This document shows, piece after piece, positions 25,101-34,227 of a DNA stretch of 64,000 nt; within the stretch, counting starts at the first letter, position 1, and each line of letters opens with the position of its first letter. This stretch comes from Marisediminitalea oceani. GTDB taxonomy: Bacteria > Pseudomonadota > Gammaproteobacteria > Enterobacterales > Alteromonadaceae. The stretch spans positions 62,001 through 126,000 of the forward strand of contig NZ_RCUA01000086.1 in the NCBI RefSeq assembly GCF_003731635.1, in the 5' to 3' direction. A program made the translations under genes and the position numbers. The notes under the pieces are model-generated. The model was not told the origin of the DNA and made no database searches. It saw only the letters and a list, made by a program, of their open reading frames with translations.

Positions 25101-26779
25101 GCGTCATAGATGCGTACTTCGCCAACCTCAGCCAATACTGGTGCACTATCAAAGGTAATCGACAAGCGACCGTCCACATAAGCATTGGGCGCTGCAATTG
25201 CAGGGGAAGTTCTGCCGGTCAGGTCGCCGTAATCACCGGTTGGCATTACAAAGCCTTCGGTCACTAATACCTCAACACTGCGCACCAGAGTAGGATCGGA
25301 GCCTGACGTAAAGGTTATCGTGGCACTCCCTGCTGCGGCAGGTGTTAGGGTAACATTGGGGCCGTCAATAGCCACACTCACCACGCTCTCATCTGACGAT
25401 GTAACCGTAAAGGTATCATCGGTAATGCCATCATTTTGCACGGCGGTGACATACACAATCAGCGGGTCTGTTGTGGTTGTGGCGTTCCATTCTGTGTCTT
25501 TATAGTCCAGGGTAAGTTGCACCGGCTTCACGCTCGGATCGCCTACCTTGAAATCGTCCATTTCAAAGGAACGGTTATTGGTAAACATGCCAATCAGCCC
25601 TTTAGCCGTAAAGGTTGTATCACTGATTGAGCCCATTTCCTCACCGTCCAGGTAAACCGTTAGAGTGTCACCTACCAGGTCGAAACGTACGCGGTACCAA
25701 ACGCCGTCGGTGCCGTCTTTTTCGCCCAGTAACAATGGCGTACTGGCCTGAACCGGACGATTAATTGAACCGTCGGTGCTGATGGCAATTTCCACCCGGG
25801 TACTGCTTGATGAGTTCTGCAGATTTAAACCGCCGCCGTACCAGTTACCCGCACTATTGTAGCGAGCAGTAAAGTACAGCTGTTTATTAGCGGTAGTGCT
25901 GTTTTGACGCGGGCGAATGCGGGCTTCCACAAAGTAATCGGCCGTATCCGGAATCTGCGCCATGGCTTCATCGGTGAGCTGAATGATTTCACCACCGGCG
26001 CCACCGGCGGTATAGCGCAGCATGTCGTTACCGGTATCGCTGGTATAAATATCAAAGCTGCCGATAGCCCCTTCGGTATTATCCGGCTGGGCCAGCAGGT
26101 TCCAGTTATCGGTGTTACCGCTGCTGAAGTCATCACAAAAATACAGGCTCGGATCATCTTCGCAGGAAAACATGCTGGCATCTTCAATATACTCAATGCG
26201 CAGATTGTTAATCACCACGGTACCACCACTTTCCGTTCGCAGTTGCAGGAAGGAGTTTTCCGATGCCAGTAATCCCTCTACTTCCAGCGTGGTGCCGGGC
26301 TCCAGGGTGTTGATCAGCTCACTATAAAAACGTGAATCACCACCGTGTACCGACTTACTGCTGCTACTGGTGTTGTTATCCACATAAATCTGGAACTTGT
26401 TGTTACCCTCGGTATCGCTTACCGACACAATGTCCATAACCACTTTATAAGGGCGGCTTAAATCAAGCACACCAGTGAAAATCGTGTCATCGGCAGTGGT
26501 TTCAGTATCCGGTACTGAATTACCAATGGTGAAGCGACCTGAATCGATTTGCAGACCATCGCTCACGACCATCACGGTGCCGCCGGTACGGTAGTAAAGT
26601 GGCAGGGTTTCACCAGTACTGTTAACCAGGCTGGCAAAGGCATCAGAGAAGATATCCTCCGTCACGCCAATGTAGTTATAGGTGAGTGGCAAGTCCACCT
26701 GCGGAATGTCAGGCTGCTCAGGCACTTCGGGTTCTTCCGGTTCCTCCGGTACTTCCGGTGCATCCACAGCATCGGCCAC
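22193..26779 (-). CDS. 3' part of split pectinase: CE8 pectinesterase + PL1 pectate lyase
   Basis: 1528 residues from a GTG two codons after the TAG; there is no ribosome site and no signal peptide. Domains: a Pro/Glu linker (PEVPEEPEEPEVPEQPDIP); a repeat of about 170 residues ending LRIEYIED; a ConA-like domain around 205-415; an Ig-like domain around 420-505; CE8 pectin methylesterase around 640-990 with SEQDTLLLKG and GNVDFIWG (Asp near 819); PL1 pectate lyase around 1010-1330 with HIWIDHNELYS near 1135 and ESIESRLPLFRFG; and a C-terminal repeat ending FRIEYID. Demethylating pectin and cleaving polygalacturonate in one chain is logical. Without the lipoprotein head it should stay cytoplasmic. 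Confidence 0.8.
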   Translation of the reverse strand: MADAVDAPEVPEEPEEPEVPEQPDIPQVDLPLTYNYIGVTEDIFSDAFASLVNSTGETLPLYYRTGGTVMVVSDGLQIDSGRFTIGNSVPDTETTADDTIFTGVLDLSRPYKVVMDIVSVSDTEGNNKFQIYVDNNTSSSSKSVHGGDSRFYSELINTLEPGTTLEVEGLLASENSFLQLRTESGGTVVINNLRIEYIEDASMFSCEDDPSLYFCDDFSSGNTDNWNLLAQPDNTEGAIGSFDIYTSDTGNDMLRYTAGGAGGEIIQLTDEAMAQIPDTADYFVEARIRPRQNSTTANKQLYFTARYNSAGNWYGGGLNLQNSSSSTRVEIAISTDGSINRPVQASTPLLLGEKDGTDGVWYRVRFDLVGDTLTVYLDGEEMGSISDTTFTAKGLIGMFTNNRSFEMDDFKVGDPSVKPVQLTLDYKDTEWNATTTTDPLIVYVTAVQNDGITDDTFTVTSSDESVVSVAIDGPNVTLTPAAAGSATITFTSGSDPTLVRSVEVLVTEGFVMPTGDYGDLTGRTSPAIAAPNAYVDGRLSITFDSAPVLAEVGEVRIYDAADDTVADVITLGGDIDALGYTGQDRLRRVNYRPFRVDGNTLTIVPHTNALDYDKTYYVAIGEGVVTGTQLNGTDFTGMGKTAGWQFSTQEIGPSGSAVTVDDDGLADFRTVQGALNYVMENVAKDTAATITVKSGMYNELLYVRSKNNLTIEGEDRDNTVIYYDNYESFNGGTGGSEAPGTGTPNGGRSVFLVESADNLVLNNFTLKNSHTRNNVDSNQAETIYFNSSHRLIANNMNFISEQDTLLLKGYSWFYNTLVAGNVDFIWGYATAALFEESEIRTIGDSKYGSDATSPGGYVLQARVQNADDPGFVFLNSDFTHGPGPLGTTVEAGSTYIARSGGNSNYYDNITLVNNTFGEHIAAVGWAYNGINGQPQPNPDPATANAGWREYGSMDGQGNALDLTARSGGYLLSEAEVADYSTRASVFAGYNDGAGWEPQPLDAPVIIEEVTDKGFAGHNFDITGGAGGMVVTVDTGAKLTAALEEASNANTPVTIYVDGVITDANNDGSGRSIEIKDMDNVSIIGVADRGEFDGIGISIRRANNIIVQNLKIHHVLTGGKDAISIEGDDDGSTTSHIWIDHNELYSTLNVNKDFYDGLIDSKSGAKNITISYNYLHDHWKASLHGHTDDESSSNDRDRLITFHHNRFESIESRLPLFRFGYGHLYNNYYNNISSTGMNSRMGAELQIENNVFENTQNPIVSFYSAEIGYWNTSGNLFGTGVTWTTPSGSDVVAGPDATPTSSYEVPYTYTLDETSIVKSKVINHAGVGKIDQSDLHIPPIEDDNGGGNGGGSNAGTDVTLPYSEDFSAADEDTFFSAEYKSLPEDSSMPLHNVTGGGSGIVVADGQITLTSARFTIGDTMPETDTADSDTTGRGVFDLSRPYKVLVDIVSVSDPDGDNNFQIYVDNNTSSSSKSWLGGSSKFYATLINELTIGTLEVEGPVASENSFIQLRTESGGTVTLDNFRIEYID

Positions 26780-26782
26780 CGT

Positions 26783-28351
26783 CTAGATGGTCAGGTTATC
26801 AATGGTGATATTGCCGGAACTGTCGGTACGTAACTGAAAGAACGAGTTTGTGATAGCCGGGTCTAAAATGCGCGCATCCGGGTCGTCTGCCGGCAATCCC
26901 GTGACATCGGTACCGGGCTCATAGGTGTATGTAAAACGCTGACCAATCGGGAAGTTTTCTTCGCTGATGCTCATCCCAATAAACTTACTGGCGCCGCCAT
27001 GTACGGAGTTGCCCTGACTGGTGGTGTTGTTATCCACGTATATATTCAGGCTGCCGGCACTGGTATGGGAAATCACATCAAAGCTGATGGTAAAGCCTTC
27101 GCTGATATTAAAAATACCGGTTCCCACCGTATCTGATGAGGTCGTTTCAACACCAGGCGTAGTATTACCAATGGTAAAGCGCGCGCCAGACAAATTAAGC
27201 TGGCCCAGCTCCGGGTCGATGACCGGACTACCGCCAGTTTTAAAGTACATAGCGCTGCTATTCGGATCATCGGTTAAACGCTTATAACCCGACGAGAAGA
27301 AAGTGGTAATGTCGGTATCAAAGCTTTCCGCTAAAGCAGGCTCAACATTAGACGCTTGTTCTTCTAATGCAATCAGTTCCAGATCGGCCTGTTCTTCAGT
27401 AAGAACCAACAGGTTATCCTGCGGGTCCTCGCCGGCATCACAGGCCCGCACTAAACTGGCTACTGCCTGGGTAGGATCATCAAACCAGCATAAACTGTAT
27501 ACCTGGTTAACCGTATTGTACGAACGGGAAACCAGGTAGTGAGTAGTGGTATCGGTGGTCAGTACCAGTGCCCGGCGTCCAAAAGCAAAGCCATAGTTAC
27601 CGGTTGTGGTCACTTCGCCTTCCGTGTAGCTAAACGAACCAGTCAGGCCGCCAGCGTCGTCCGGCGTAAACGTAACTGCAGACTTCACCGCCGTACTGCC
27701 CTGAATATAAGTGTTGTATAGGGTACCGGTTATCAGCTCAACGTTAATGGCATTGGTCAGCAGTGTGCCATACTCGGTTTCGAGATAGTTAACAAAATGC
27801 GCTACCGCGTCATCATAGTCTGTTAGCGTGGTGCTGCCCCCCGCGGTGGCCAGCCATGGCTCTACATCGGCAGCAAAGTCATCGCTATCCTGGGCGAAGA
27901 ATGACTCAACAGTTTCGCCCTCCTCCAGTAACATTTGCGCTGCGGCTGCGGCATTGGCAGAAATACTGATACCGTTAGTGGGATCGGCATCGGTATCAAG
28001 CGCCTGCAACAACCGCAGGGTATTAACAACTGCCGGATTAAACGGGTTATCGGTCTGAAACAGTGCCAGCGGCGTTAGTAAACTGGATGCCGGCACGGTC
28101 GGAAACGTAAAGTCACCGATTGAAAACGTTATCTGATCACCACGAAAGTAAGAAAATTCACCATTTTCATTAGTGGTGCCGTCGGGAAAAGACTCTGAGC
28201 TATAACTTAAGCCCCCTACCGGGGCGTCAACAAACTGGCCGGTCAGCGCGGGCGCCGGCTCTTCCTTTACATTGATGGTTTGTTCAAATCCGCAACCGGT
28301 TACCAATACGGCGCTACCCACCAGAGCAGCAATGCGATTGAGCTTTTTCAT
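26783..28351 (-). CDS. 5' part of split pectinase: lipoprotein head with repeat domain
   Basis: 522 residues from the ATG at 28351; the GTG six bases upstream is less well placed relative to GGGAGGG. The signal sequence ends LVTG-C, giving a lipidated Cys. Residues about 35-330 form a domain often found at the front of Alteromonadales surface lipoproteins (TGQFVDAPVGGLSYSSES, GEFSYFRGDQITFSIGDFTF). Residues about 345-522 are a beta-sandwich repeat (FTIGNTTPG, LNIYVDNNTTSQGNSVHGG, FFQLRTDSSGN) that recurs twice in the downstream part. The chain ends at DNLTI where the other copies continue into R-I-E-Y, so the stop cuts at a domain border. Confidence 0.8.
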   Translation of the reverse strand: MKKLNRIAALVGSAVLVTGCGFEQTINVKEEPAPALTGQFVDAPVGGLSYSSESFPDGTTNENGEFSYFRGDQITFSIGDFTFPTVPASSLLTPLALFQTDNPFNPAVVNTLRLLQALDTDADPTNGISISANAAAAAQMLLEEGETVESFFAQDSDDFAADVEPWLATAGGSTTLTDYDDAVAHFVNYLETEYGTLLTNAINVELITGTLYNTYIQGSTAVKSAVTFTPDDAGGLTGSFSYTEGEVTTTGNYGFAFGRRALVLTTDTTTHYLVSRSYNTVNQVYSLCWFDDPTQAVASLVRACDAGEDPQDNLLVLTEEQADLELIALEEQASNVEPALAESFDTDITTFFSSGYKRLTDDPNSSAMYFKTGGSPVIDPELGQLNLSGARFTIGNTTPGVETTSSDTVGTGIFNISEGFTISFDVISHTSAGSLNIYVDNNTTSQGNSVHGGASKFIGMSISEENFPIGQRFTYTYEPGTDVTGLPADDPDARILDPAITNSFFQLRTDSSGNITIDNLTI

Positions 28352-28469
28352 GTTCACCCTCCCAGGATGATAGTGCGGGAGTGCGGCCTGGCGGCACCAA
28401 AGCAGTGTCCGACCCTGATGCCACGTTCCCGTTTCAATTAACTGTGCAGAGGCAAAGCCTCGTTATCGT

Positions 28470-31436
28470 TTAATAGAACTTGATCGTGGCACCTAACTGA
28501 TAGGTCTGGCCGTACACTTCTTTTTGATACAGGATGTTGCCACCGCTGTACTCATTGCCTTTAAAGAAGCGTAAATCTTCCTGTGAGGTCAGATTAAGCG
28601 CATCAAAATACAACTGAACGTTTTCGGTCAGATCATATTTAAATTTGGCATCCACACTGGTGTAGCCGGCCTGATACTGATCGCCCCAGATTTTACAGCC
28701 CTTCACATCATCCAGCTGTGCTGACACCGGGCATGAGCCGATTTGCTCAAGAATTTCCGAGCGGTAATTGGTGATCAACCGCGCAGAAAAGACTTCGTTT
28801 TCCCAGCCAACGGTGAGGTTAAAAGTTTGGTCGGCCTGGTCTGGCAGCGGCATGCTCCCCTGACGCACGGTGTCGTCGAGTCTGGCGTCACTGTTGAGGA
28901 AAGTGGCATTGGACTGAATAAACAAGCCATTTTCAAAGTACTGGTTATAGCTCAGCTCAACGCCGTATACCTTGGCTTTATCACCGTTTAAGGTGATATT
29001 GATTTCATCCATGAACAGGTCCTGAGGAATAACAAATTCCGTGACCTGATTGACCGGTAGTCGCACCGGCAGATCGGCGATGGACATGCCGATACCGTTG
29101 ACTTCAATGATGAAGTTTTCAATATCCTTGTAGAACAGGCCGATCTCCATAAACAAATCTTCGCTGGCATACCAGCTTAACGACGCATCATAGTTTATTG
29201 ATGTCATGGCCGTCAGGTTGGGGTTACCCACATCCAGAGTATTGTCGGAAGCGAGAATGTAGTCCTGCAACTGACGAATGCTGGCGCCGCCCTGAGAATC
29301 ATCACAGTCATCGGTACCGGGTGGGCACAGCTCTATGTCACTGTCGAAGGTCGCATACGCGCGGGCCTGGCTAAATGAAGGGCGGGTAAAACTACTCCAT
29401 ATAGCACCGCGCACCAGAATGTTCTCGGTGGGTTCGTAACGCAGATGCACACTGGGGAAAAATTCAGAGTATTTTATCGAGGCTTCCGGCAGTGGAATGG
29501 CAATATCCAGCTCACCGTTGCCAGCGCCGTTAAATTCAAAATCATCATTTTCCAGCGACATAAACCCGGTGGACGCAAACTCTGTCTCTACCCAGCGCAC
29601 GCCGGTAATGATGGTGGCGTCCATGCCTAATGGGAACTCTGTCATGGCGTACAACGCTTTGGTGTCTTCATCGATGGCGTAGTCACCCTTAGTGCTTTCA
29701 ATCGATTCTTCACCATTAGTGGCTGACTCAACTGTTTGACGTGTTACGTCAACAATTGCATCAACGATGGCTGCACTTTCAAAGGGATACTGGAAGTCGC
29801 TGCCTGCCGGTACCGCGCTTGGGTAGTCGGCAAGACTGGAATTCACCGCATCAATACATGCCTGGCCGTCGTTACAGTCCTCTGGCGACGGGTCAAAGCT
29901 CCAGCGGTTCTTATCCCGGGCGTAATAACGAGTGGTAAACAATCCACCCACTTTCACGTAGTTTATGTATTCGTTGTACACATCCTTACGCAGATTCACC
30001 TGCCAGCTTTCCAGGTCATCGATGCGTAAGCCGCCTTCCAGGAACAGGTTGTCGAAGTCCCAGTTATTCAGGTCGCTGGCATCGCCGCGCGCAGCATTGC
30101 CAAACATACCTTCGGAATAAGGCAAGCCAGCAAACGCTGCGGCCTCTTCAGGGCTCATTACCCGGGCATTGATGTTGCGGCGGCCGCCCTGACCGTAAAC
30201 GATTAGGTCGCGTTCGCGAAATTGTACCCGGCGGTCACCACGGGAATCCTCTTCTGACTTAGATTTAGCGTATTCGTAATCCAGAACCCAGGTATCATTA
30301 AATGTATTCCTGCCGCCCAGGCTGAACGTAGTGGTTTCGTTACTACTCTCCTGAATAAAATGCTGATGAAAGACATCAATATCCGACAGAATAAACTCTT
30401 TGGTATCGTCATTTACAAACAGGATCTCTTCGTTACCAAAAGAACCGGCGTCCTGAAAATCGTAGAATTCACGTAATGCGAAGTCCCCATCCTCATATTT
30501 AGTGTAGGTGCCTTTGGCATAATAATAAGCGTTCTCTGATGGCTGATATTCAACGTTTAATGCCCCCGCAGTACGAGTGCGATCAGCAATTTCACGACGG
30601 TATTCCAGCTGTGCAGGGCCGAGGATTTCAGGGCCGAGATTACCGGCAGCAATGTCTTCATCGCTAACCCCGAAATCGGCCTGATAAAATTTCATTTCAT
30701 TGGAGCTGTGATGGCGGGTTTCGTCAACCAGCGTTTCGCGGTCTTCATAGGACAGAGCGAAGCCCAGTCCTATAGTATTATCAAATAATAATTGGGTGCC
30801 GTTTAAACTAAATCGCGGTGAATGGGACTCACGTAGTTCGTTGTAGGCATCCTGCACTTTCAGGTTCAGAGTACTCTTACCACGGTCAAAGGCTGAAATA
30901 GCTTTTACGTTTACGGTACCGCCAATTGAGTTAAGGTTTTGATCAGGGGTCAGTGATTTTAATACCTCAATGGTTCCCAACAAGTCGGCGGGTATGGCAT
31001 CAAGGCCAACCGCGCGGTCTTCACCGGCGCCGGCCATTTCCGCCCCATTCATATTAACCGTTACAAAGCTTGGGCCCAGACCACGAACGGCGACAAATTT
31101 ACCTTCGCCTTCACTGCGTTGAAGGGTTACGCCGGGCAATCTGCGCAATGATTCTGCCACGTTCTGGTCAACAAAGTTGCCCAGTTCGTCAGTGGAGATG
31201 ACGGAGCTGAAGCCATCTTTCATACGTTCCAGATCCCGCGCTTTCAGGTCAGCAGTTTTCACCCCTTTAACCTGAATAATTTCAAGATCCTGTTGTTCGG
31301 TACTGGCAGCTTGTTCCGTTTCGGTGGAAGCTGGTTGCGTGTCAGCGGCTTTATTCTGTTGTTCTGCTTGCTGAGCATAAACGGGCAAACTTAACGCCAG
31401 ACAGGCCATTACCGCGTTTAATCGAAATGTTCTCAT
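28470..31436 (-). CDS. TonB-dependent receptor (carbohydrate type)
   Basis: 988 residues from the ATG at 31436, which follows GGAGAAAGAAC; the frame extends 41 codons further but without a signal sequence. A signal peptide ends at LPVYAQ. The plug domain (about residues 95-230) has VAESLRRLPGVTLQR, FVAVRGLGPSFVTVNMNG and IPADLLGTIEVLKSLTPD. A 22-strand barrel follows, ending in the aromatic LGATIKFY. It is the type found with polysaccharide loci in Alteromonadales and Xanthomonadales. Placed between the pectinase and a pectate lyase, it probably imports pectin or oligogalacturonide fragments across the outer membrane (inference). Confidence 0.92.
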   Translation of the reverse strand: MRTFRLNAVMACLALSLPVYAQQAEQQNKAADTQPASTETEQAASTEQQDLEIIQVKGVKTADLKARDLERMKDGFSSVISTDELGNFVDQNVAESLRRLPGVTLQRSEGEGKFVAVRGLGPSFVTVNMNGAEMAGAGEDRAVGLDAIPADLLGTIEVLKSLTPDQNLNSIGGTVNVKAISAFDRGKSTLNLKVQDAYNELRESHSPRFSLNGTQLLFDNTIGLGFALSYEDRETLVDETRHHSSNEMKFYQADFGVSDEDIAAGNLGPEILGPAQLEYRREIADRTRTAGALNVEYQPSENAYYYAKGTYTKYEDGDFALREFYDFQDAGSFGNEEILFVNDDTKEFILSDIDVFHQHFIQESSNETTTFSLGGRNTFNDTWVLDYEYAKSKSEEDSRGDRRVQFRERDLIVYGQGGRRNINARVMSPEEAAAFAGLPYSEGMFGNAARGDASDLNNWDFDNLFLEGGLRIDDLESWQVNLRKDVYNEYINYVKVGGLFTTRYYARDKNRWSFDPSPEDCNDGQACIDAVNSSLADYPSAVPAGSDFQYPFESAAIVDAIVDVTRQTVESATNGEESIESTKGDYAIDEDTKALYAMTEFPLGMDATIITGVRWVETEFASTGFMSLENDDFEFNGAGNGELDIAIPLPEASIKYSEFFPSVHLRYEPTENILVRGAIWSSFTRPSFSQARAYATFDSDIELCPPGTDDCDDSQGGASIRQLQDYILASDNTLDVGNPNLTAMTSINYDASLSWYASEDLFMEIGLFYKDIENFIIEVNGIGMSIADLPVRLPVNQVTEFVIPQDLFMDEINITLNGDKAKVYGVELSYNQYFENGLFIQSNATFLNSDARLDDTVRQGSMPLPDQADQTFNLTVGWENEVFSARLITNYRSEILEQIGSCPVSAQLDDVKGCKIWGDQYQAGYTSVDAKFKYDLTENVQLYFDALNLTSQEDLRFFKGNEYSGGNILYQKEVYGQTYQLGATIKFY

Positions 31437-31682
31437 GTTCTTTCTCCAGACACGATGAGTAAGTCGTGTAAACGAGTGCGATATAATTTTCGTCAATGAC
31501 ACGTAAAACAGGCATAACACACCAAACCAGTGCCACCGGTGGCAATATAGCACCAACAAAAATACTTGATCAACATTTTATTTACATTTTGTTAAAACTT
31601 TTTGAGGCTCAAGAGTATTTTACGGAATTGCTTAGAGGCACTGTGTGTCAGTACCTCTGGGAGGAGGGAGGAAGACAGCCAG

Positions 31683-32942
31683 TTAGTTTTGAGTAGTAAA
31701 CTCCTGTTGATAGGCTGCCCAGCCACCGGGTGCCAGAACAGTGAGTTCTGAATCAATCAACCCGGTACCAAAACCAGGTTGGCCGGTGCGAATTTCACTA
31801 AGCAAGCGGGTATCCACCGAGTCGCTGAAGCGGCCAGCAGCGTTTTTATTAGCGCCCACATCACCATCAATGATCAGGCGTTGATAAGTATCACCGGCTG
31901 TCAGGGTGTCTGAGGGAGCTATATCAAACGGGTGGTCTGCAAGGGTTGACTGAAATACCGCTGCGACCTCAGACCTACTGGATTTCTTTTGATTTTTTAC
32001 CGTAAGCCCCTGTTTATTATCAGCGCTCATTGCTTCGTAACCAGCCATGACATTACCGCTGATAAAAGCCCGAGTGGGCGGTAAGCCGGGCTTGGACCAG
32101 AGTTCAAAAAAACGGATGTCGTCGCTCGCCGGGCCAGGCTTATAGTAGTTATTTACCAGATTAAAACGGGTGCCTTCTGCACCGTAGCCGCTGTTGTCTC
32201 CCCAATTGAAAAACACGTTATTACGAATATCCGTTAGTGCTTCTTGCTGAGGGTACTCAGGCTTTAGCCGGTAGCCGTTGATACGCGGATTGCGACTATC
32301 GTGATGTGCCACCACATTGCGTAAAAAGCTGGCTTTAGCGCCGCCCCAGATCCCGCCATAACCATGACTGCCTTTATGATGACCGGCATTTCTGAGGCTC
32401 TCGGCGATAATCGAATGCTGCAACGTAAAGTGCTGATTATTATAGAAAGAGGCAACTTCATCGTTAGCCCAGCTCAACGAGCAGTGATCAATGATTATGT
32501 GATGCTGGTTGCGTGCGGTAAGGGCATCGCCCTCGCCCTGCAAATGTCCGGGCCTGAAACGCAGGTAACGCAGGATCACCTGGTTAGCTTTAATGGAGGT
32601 CTGCGCGCCGGTAATCACGATTCCGCCGGGGGACGTTTGTCCCAGTACCGTCAGATAACCCTGCTGGATTTCCAGCTCCGCTTTGAGGTGAATAACACCG
32701 GATACGGCAAACTCAACAATACGCGGCCCTTTCTGCTTGAACGCATGGCGTAAAGTTCCTGGTTGGGGTGAATCCGGATCATCTGCCAGCGAGGTCACAA
32801 TATAGCGCTCTCCCCCCTTACCGCCCTTGGTGAACTGACCAAATCCCAGTGCGCCATCGAAAGCGACGTCGGTTTGCGCCCGGCAGACGTCAATCTGGCT
32901 TAGCAGAATCATGATAGAGAGTATCCCGATAACGACTTTCAT
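31683..32942 (-). CDS. Secreted pectate lyase (PL1-type beta-helix)
   Basis: 419 residues with a signal peptide ending CRAQT and GGAG before the ATG. It is a right-handed beta-helix: VTSLADDPDSPQPGTLRHAF at the start of the fold, ITGAQTSIKANQVILRYLRF, HHIIIDHCSLSWANDEVAS (the vWIDH-like segment) and RNPRINGYRLKPEYPQ. The overall shape is that of bacterial family-1 pectate lyases, which cleave polygalacturonate by calcium-dependent beta-elimination. It lies on the same strand as the TonB-dependent receptor and split pectinase, so a pectin operon or regulon is likely. A GC-rich inverted repeat without T-run (31634-31656) follows it. Confidence 0.85.
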   Translation of the reverse strand: MKVVIGILSIMILLSQIDVCRAQTDVAFDGALGFGQFTKGGKGGERYIVTSLADDPDSPQPGTLRHAFKQKGPRIVEFAVSGVIHLKAELEIQQGYLTVLGQTSPGGIVITGAQTSIKANQVILRYLRFRPGHLQGEGDALTARNQHHIIIDHCSLSWANDEVASFYNNQHFTLQHSIIAESLRNAGHHKGSHGYGGIWGGAKASFLRNVVAHHDSRNPRINGYRLKPEYPQQEALTDIRNNVFFNWGDNSGYGAEGTRFNLVNNYYKPGPASDDIRFFELWSKPGLPPTRAFISGNVMAGYEAMSADNKQGLTVKNQKKSSRSEVAAVFQSTLADHPFDIAPSDTLTAGDTYQRLIIDGDVGANKNAAGRFSDSVDTRLLSEIRTGQPGFGTGLIDSELTVLAPGGWAAYQQEFTTQN

Positions 32943-33282
32943 CCTGCTTTCTCCTGCCCATTTTCGCGTAAAAATCCACTGTCACAGGACGCGCCTGCAT
33001 TTTTCAGTACGTTAACCACCTTTATGCCACCGGTAGCATTTTCAAAAATACACCACCCCATAAAAATTAACAAGTAGTTAACCATCATGTCATATCGACA
33101 CTTACTGACATTTCTCAGTTTTATTCTGGTTCACCAGCTTAACACTTATATCAATGCGCACAGTTAACCGTGATGGACAGTTAACCGTGATGGACAGTCA
33201 CTCGCTAGACTCACGACCAGTAGGATTTTTTCTTAATATCAGCACAATGAACACACGACTTTTCTAACTCTAGTGAAACATT
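32943..33282. other. Intergenic region upstream of pectate lyase and RAYT
   Basis: Contains the presumed minus-strand promoter of the pectate lyase gene, which was not resolved, and a tandem repeat at 33160-33198. No reading frame of interest was seen. Confidence 0.5.
33160..33198. repeat. Tandem 17-bp direct repeat 5' of the RAYT gene
   Basis: The unit ACAGTTAACCGTGATGG occurs at 33160-33176 and 33177-33193 and is followed by a partial third copy (ACAGT). The last GTGA...TCAC can form a short hairpin. REP-like repeats commonly lie beside tyrosine transposases of this family. Confidence 0.7.
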
Positions 33283-34227
33283 GTGCCCAGACCCCGTAAA
33301 AGCCTAATCAACCTCTCAGATACACCTTATTATCACTGTGTTTCCCGCTGTGTTCGTCGGGCGTATCTATGTGGAAAAGATAATCAAACAGGCAAAAGTT
33401 ATGAGCATCGCCGGCAGTGGGTAGAAGACAGGTTACTGTTTTTAGCAGAGGTGTTTTGTGTTGACGTGTGCGCCTATGCAGTAATGAGCAACCACACCCA
33501 TGTGGTCTTACGCATCAATAAACAAAAAGCTTACTCGCTAGGCGTTAAAGATGTCATCAGACGGTGGCACCGGCTCTACAAAGGCATGTTGTTGTCGCAA
33601 CGTTACATTGACCCTGTTGAGTCTACCCCGTTATCTGAAGCGGAAATTGAAACCGTACGTAGCCTGGCTGAAATTTACCGTAAGCGACTTTACGATATCA
33701 GTTGGTTTATGCGGCTGCTAAATGAATACATAGCCCGTAGGGCCAATAAAGAAGATGAATGTACCGGTCATTTCTGGGAAGGGCGGTTTAAATCACAGGC
33801 ACTCTTAGATGAAGCTTCTCTAGCCGCCTGCATGGCGTATGTTGACTTAAATCCCGTACGCGCGTGTTTGGCTAATACCCCAGAAGAATCGAACCACACA
33901 AGTATTCAAAAACGCATCAACGCGGCCAAATGGAATAAGCAACCGAAACCATTATTTCCCTTTACAGGCAACACGCAGAACAGAATGCCTGATGGCTTGC
34001 CTTTTCAACTGCAAGACTACATTGAACTTGTTGAATTGTCTGGGCGCCATTTAAAGCCCAACAAGAAAGGCAAAATCGAAGATTCAGCCTCACCCATTCT
34101 CACCCGGGTTGGACTCGCGAACAATGATTGGGACGAGATGGTAACCGGCATTGAGACTATCTTTAAATCATCGGTAAGCTTTGAAAAATATATCCGGCAA
34201 AGCCGGAAACATGCCGGCTATGGCTAA
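33283..34227 (+). CDS. REP-associated tyrosine transposase (RAYT, Y1/IS200-like)
   Basis: 314 residues from a GTG. It is a single-domain HUH transposase-like nuclease. The N-terminal DTPYYHCVSRCVRRAYLCG motif, the histidine pair in SNHTHVVL near residue 71, a candidate catalytic Tyr in LLNEYIARRAN, and TGHFWEGRFKSQALLDE followed by AYVDLNPVRACL define the group. RAYTs act on REP palindromes as single-copy domesticated genes rather than as mobile insertion sequences. No IS ends were seen. Both sides carry short tandem repeats (33160 and 34469), consistent with its substrate class. It separates the pectin genes from the arabinan genes and has no metabolic role in the locus. Confidence 0.9.
   Translation: MPRPRKSLINLSDTPYYHCVSRCVRRAYLCGKDNQTGKSYEHRRQWVEDRLLFLAEVFCVDVCAYAVMSNHTHVVLRINKQKAYSLGVKDVIRRWHRLYKGMLLSQRYIDPVESTPLSEAEIETVRSLAEIYRKRLYDISWFMRLLNEYIARRANKEDECTGHFWEGRFKSQALLDEASLAACMAYVDLNPVRACLANTPEESNHTSIQKRINAAKWNKQPKPLFPFTGNTQNRMPDGLPFQLQDYIELVELSGRHLKPNKKGKIEDSASPILTRVGLANNDWDEMVTGIETIFKSSVSFEKYIRQSRKHAGYG

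Larger units (their letters stand above)
22193..28351 (-). pseudogene. Pectinesterase-pectate lyase multidomain lipoprotein interrupted by an in-frame TAG
   Basis: One continuous frame of about 2050 codons is broken only by TAG at 26785-26783 (codon 523). The 5' piece starts at the ATG at 28351 behind GGGAGGG and has a lipobox (VTG-C). A GFVD-type lipoprotein domain and a first copy of a beta-sandwich repeat follow. The 3' piece has a second repeat copy, a LamG/ConA-like domain, an Ig-like domain, CE8 pectinesterase, PL1 pectate lyase and a third repeat copy. Because the secretion signal and both enzymes lie on opposite sides of the stop, the product is inactive unless read through, the stop is a sequencing error, or the downstream GTG is used without export. 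Confidence 0.75.

Noticed and set aside
26783..26785. Pyrrolysine or selenocysteine at the TAG
   Set aside because: TAG is not a Sec codon, no Pyl genes or insertion element are visible, and the codon is in a linker next to a domain border. Mutation or error is simpler.
33283..34227. Active insertion sequence
   Set aside because: Single-domain RAYT without IS ends or accessory orf; sequence matches domesticated REP-associated type.
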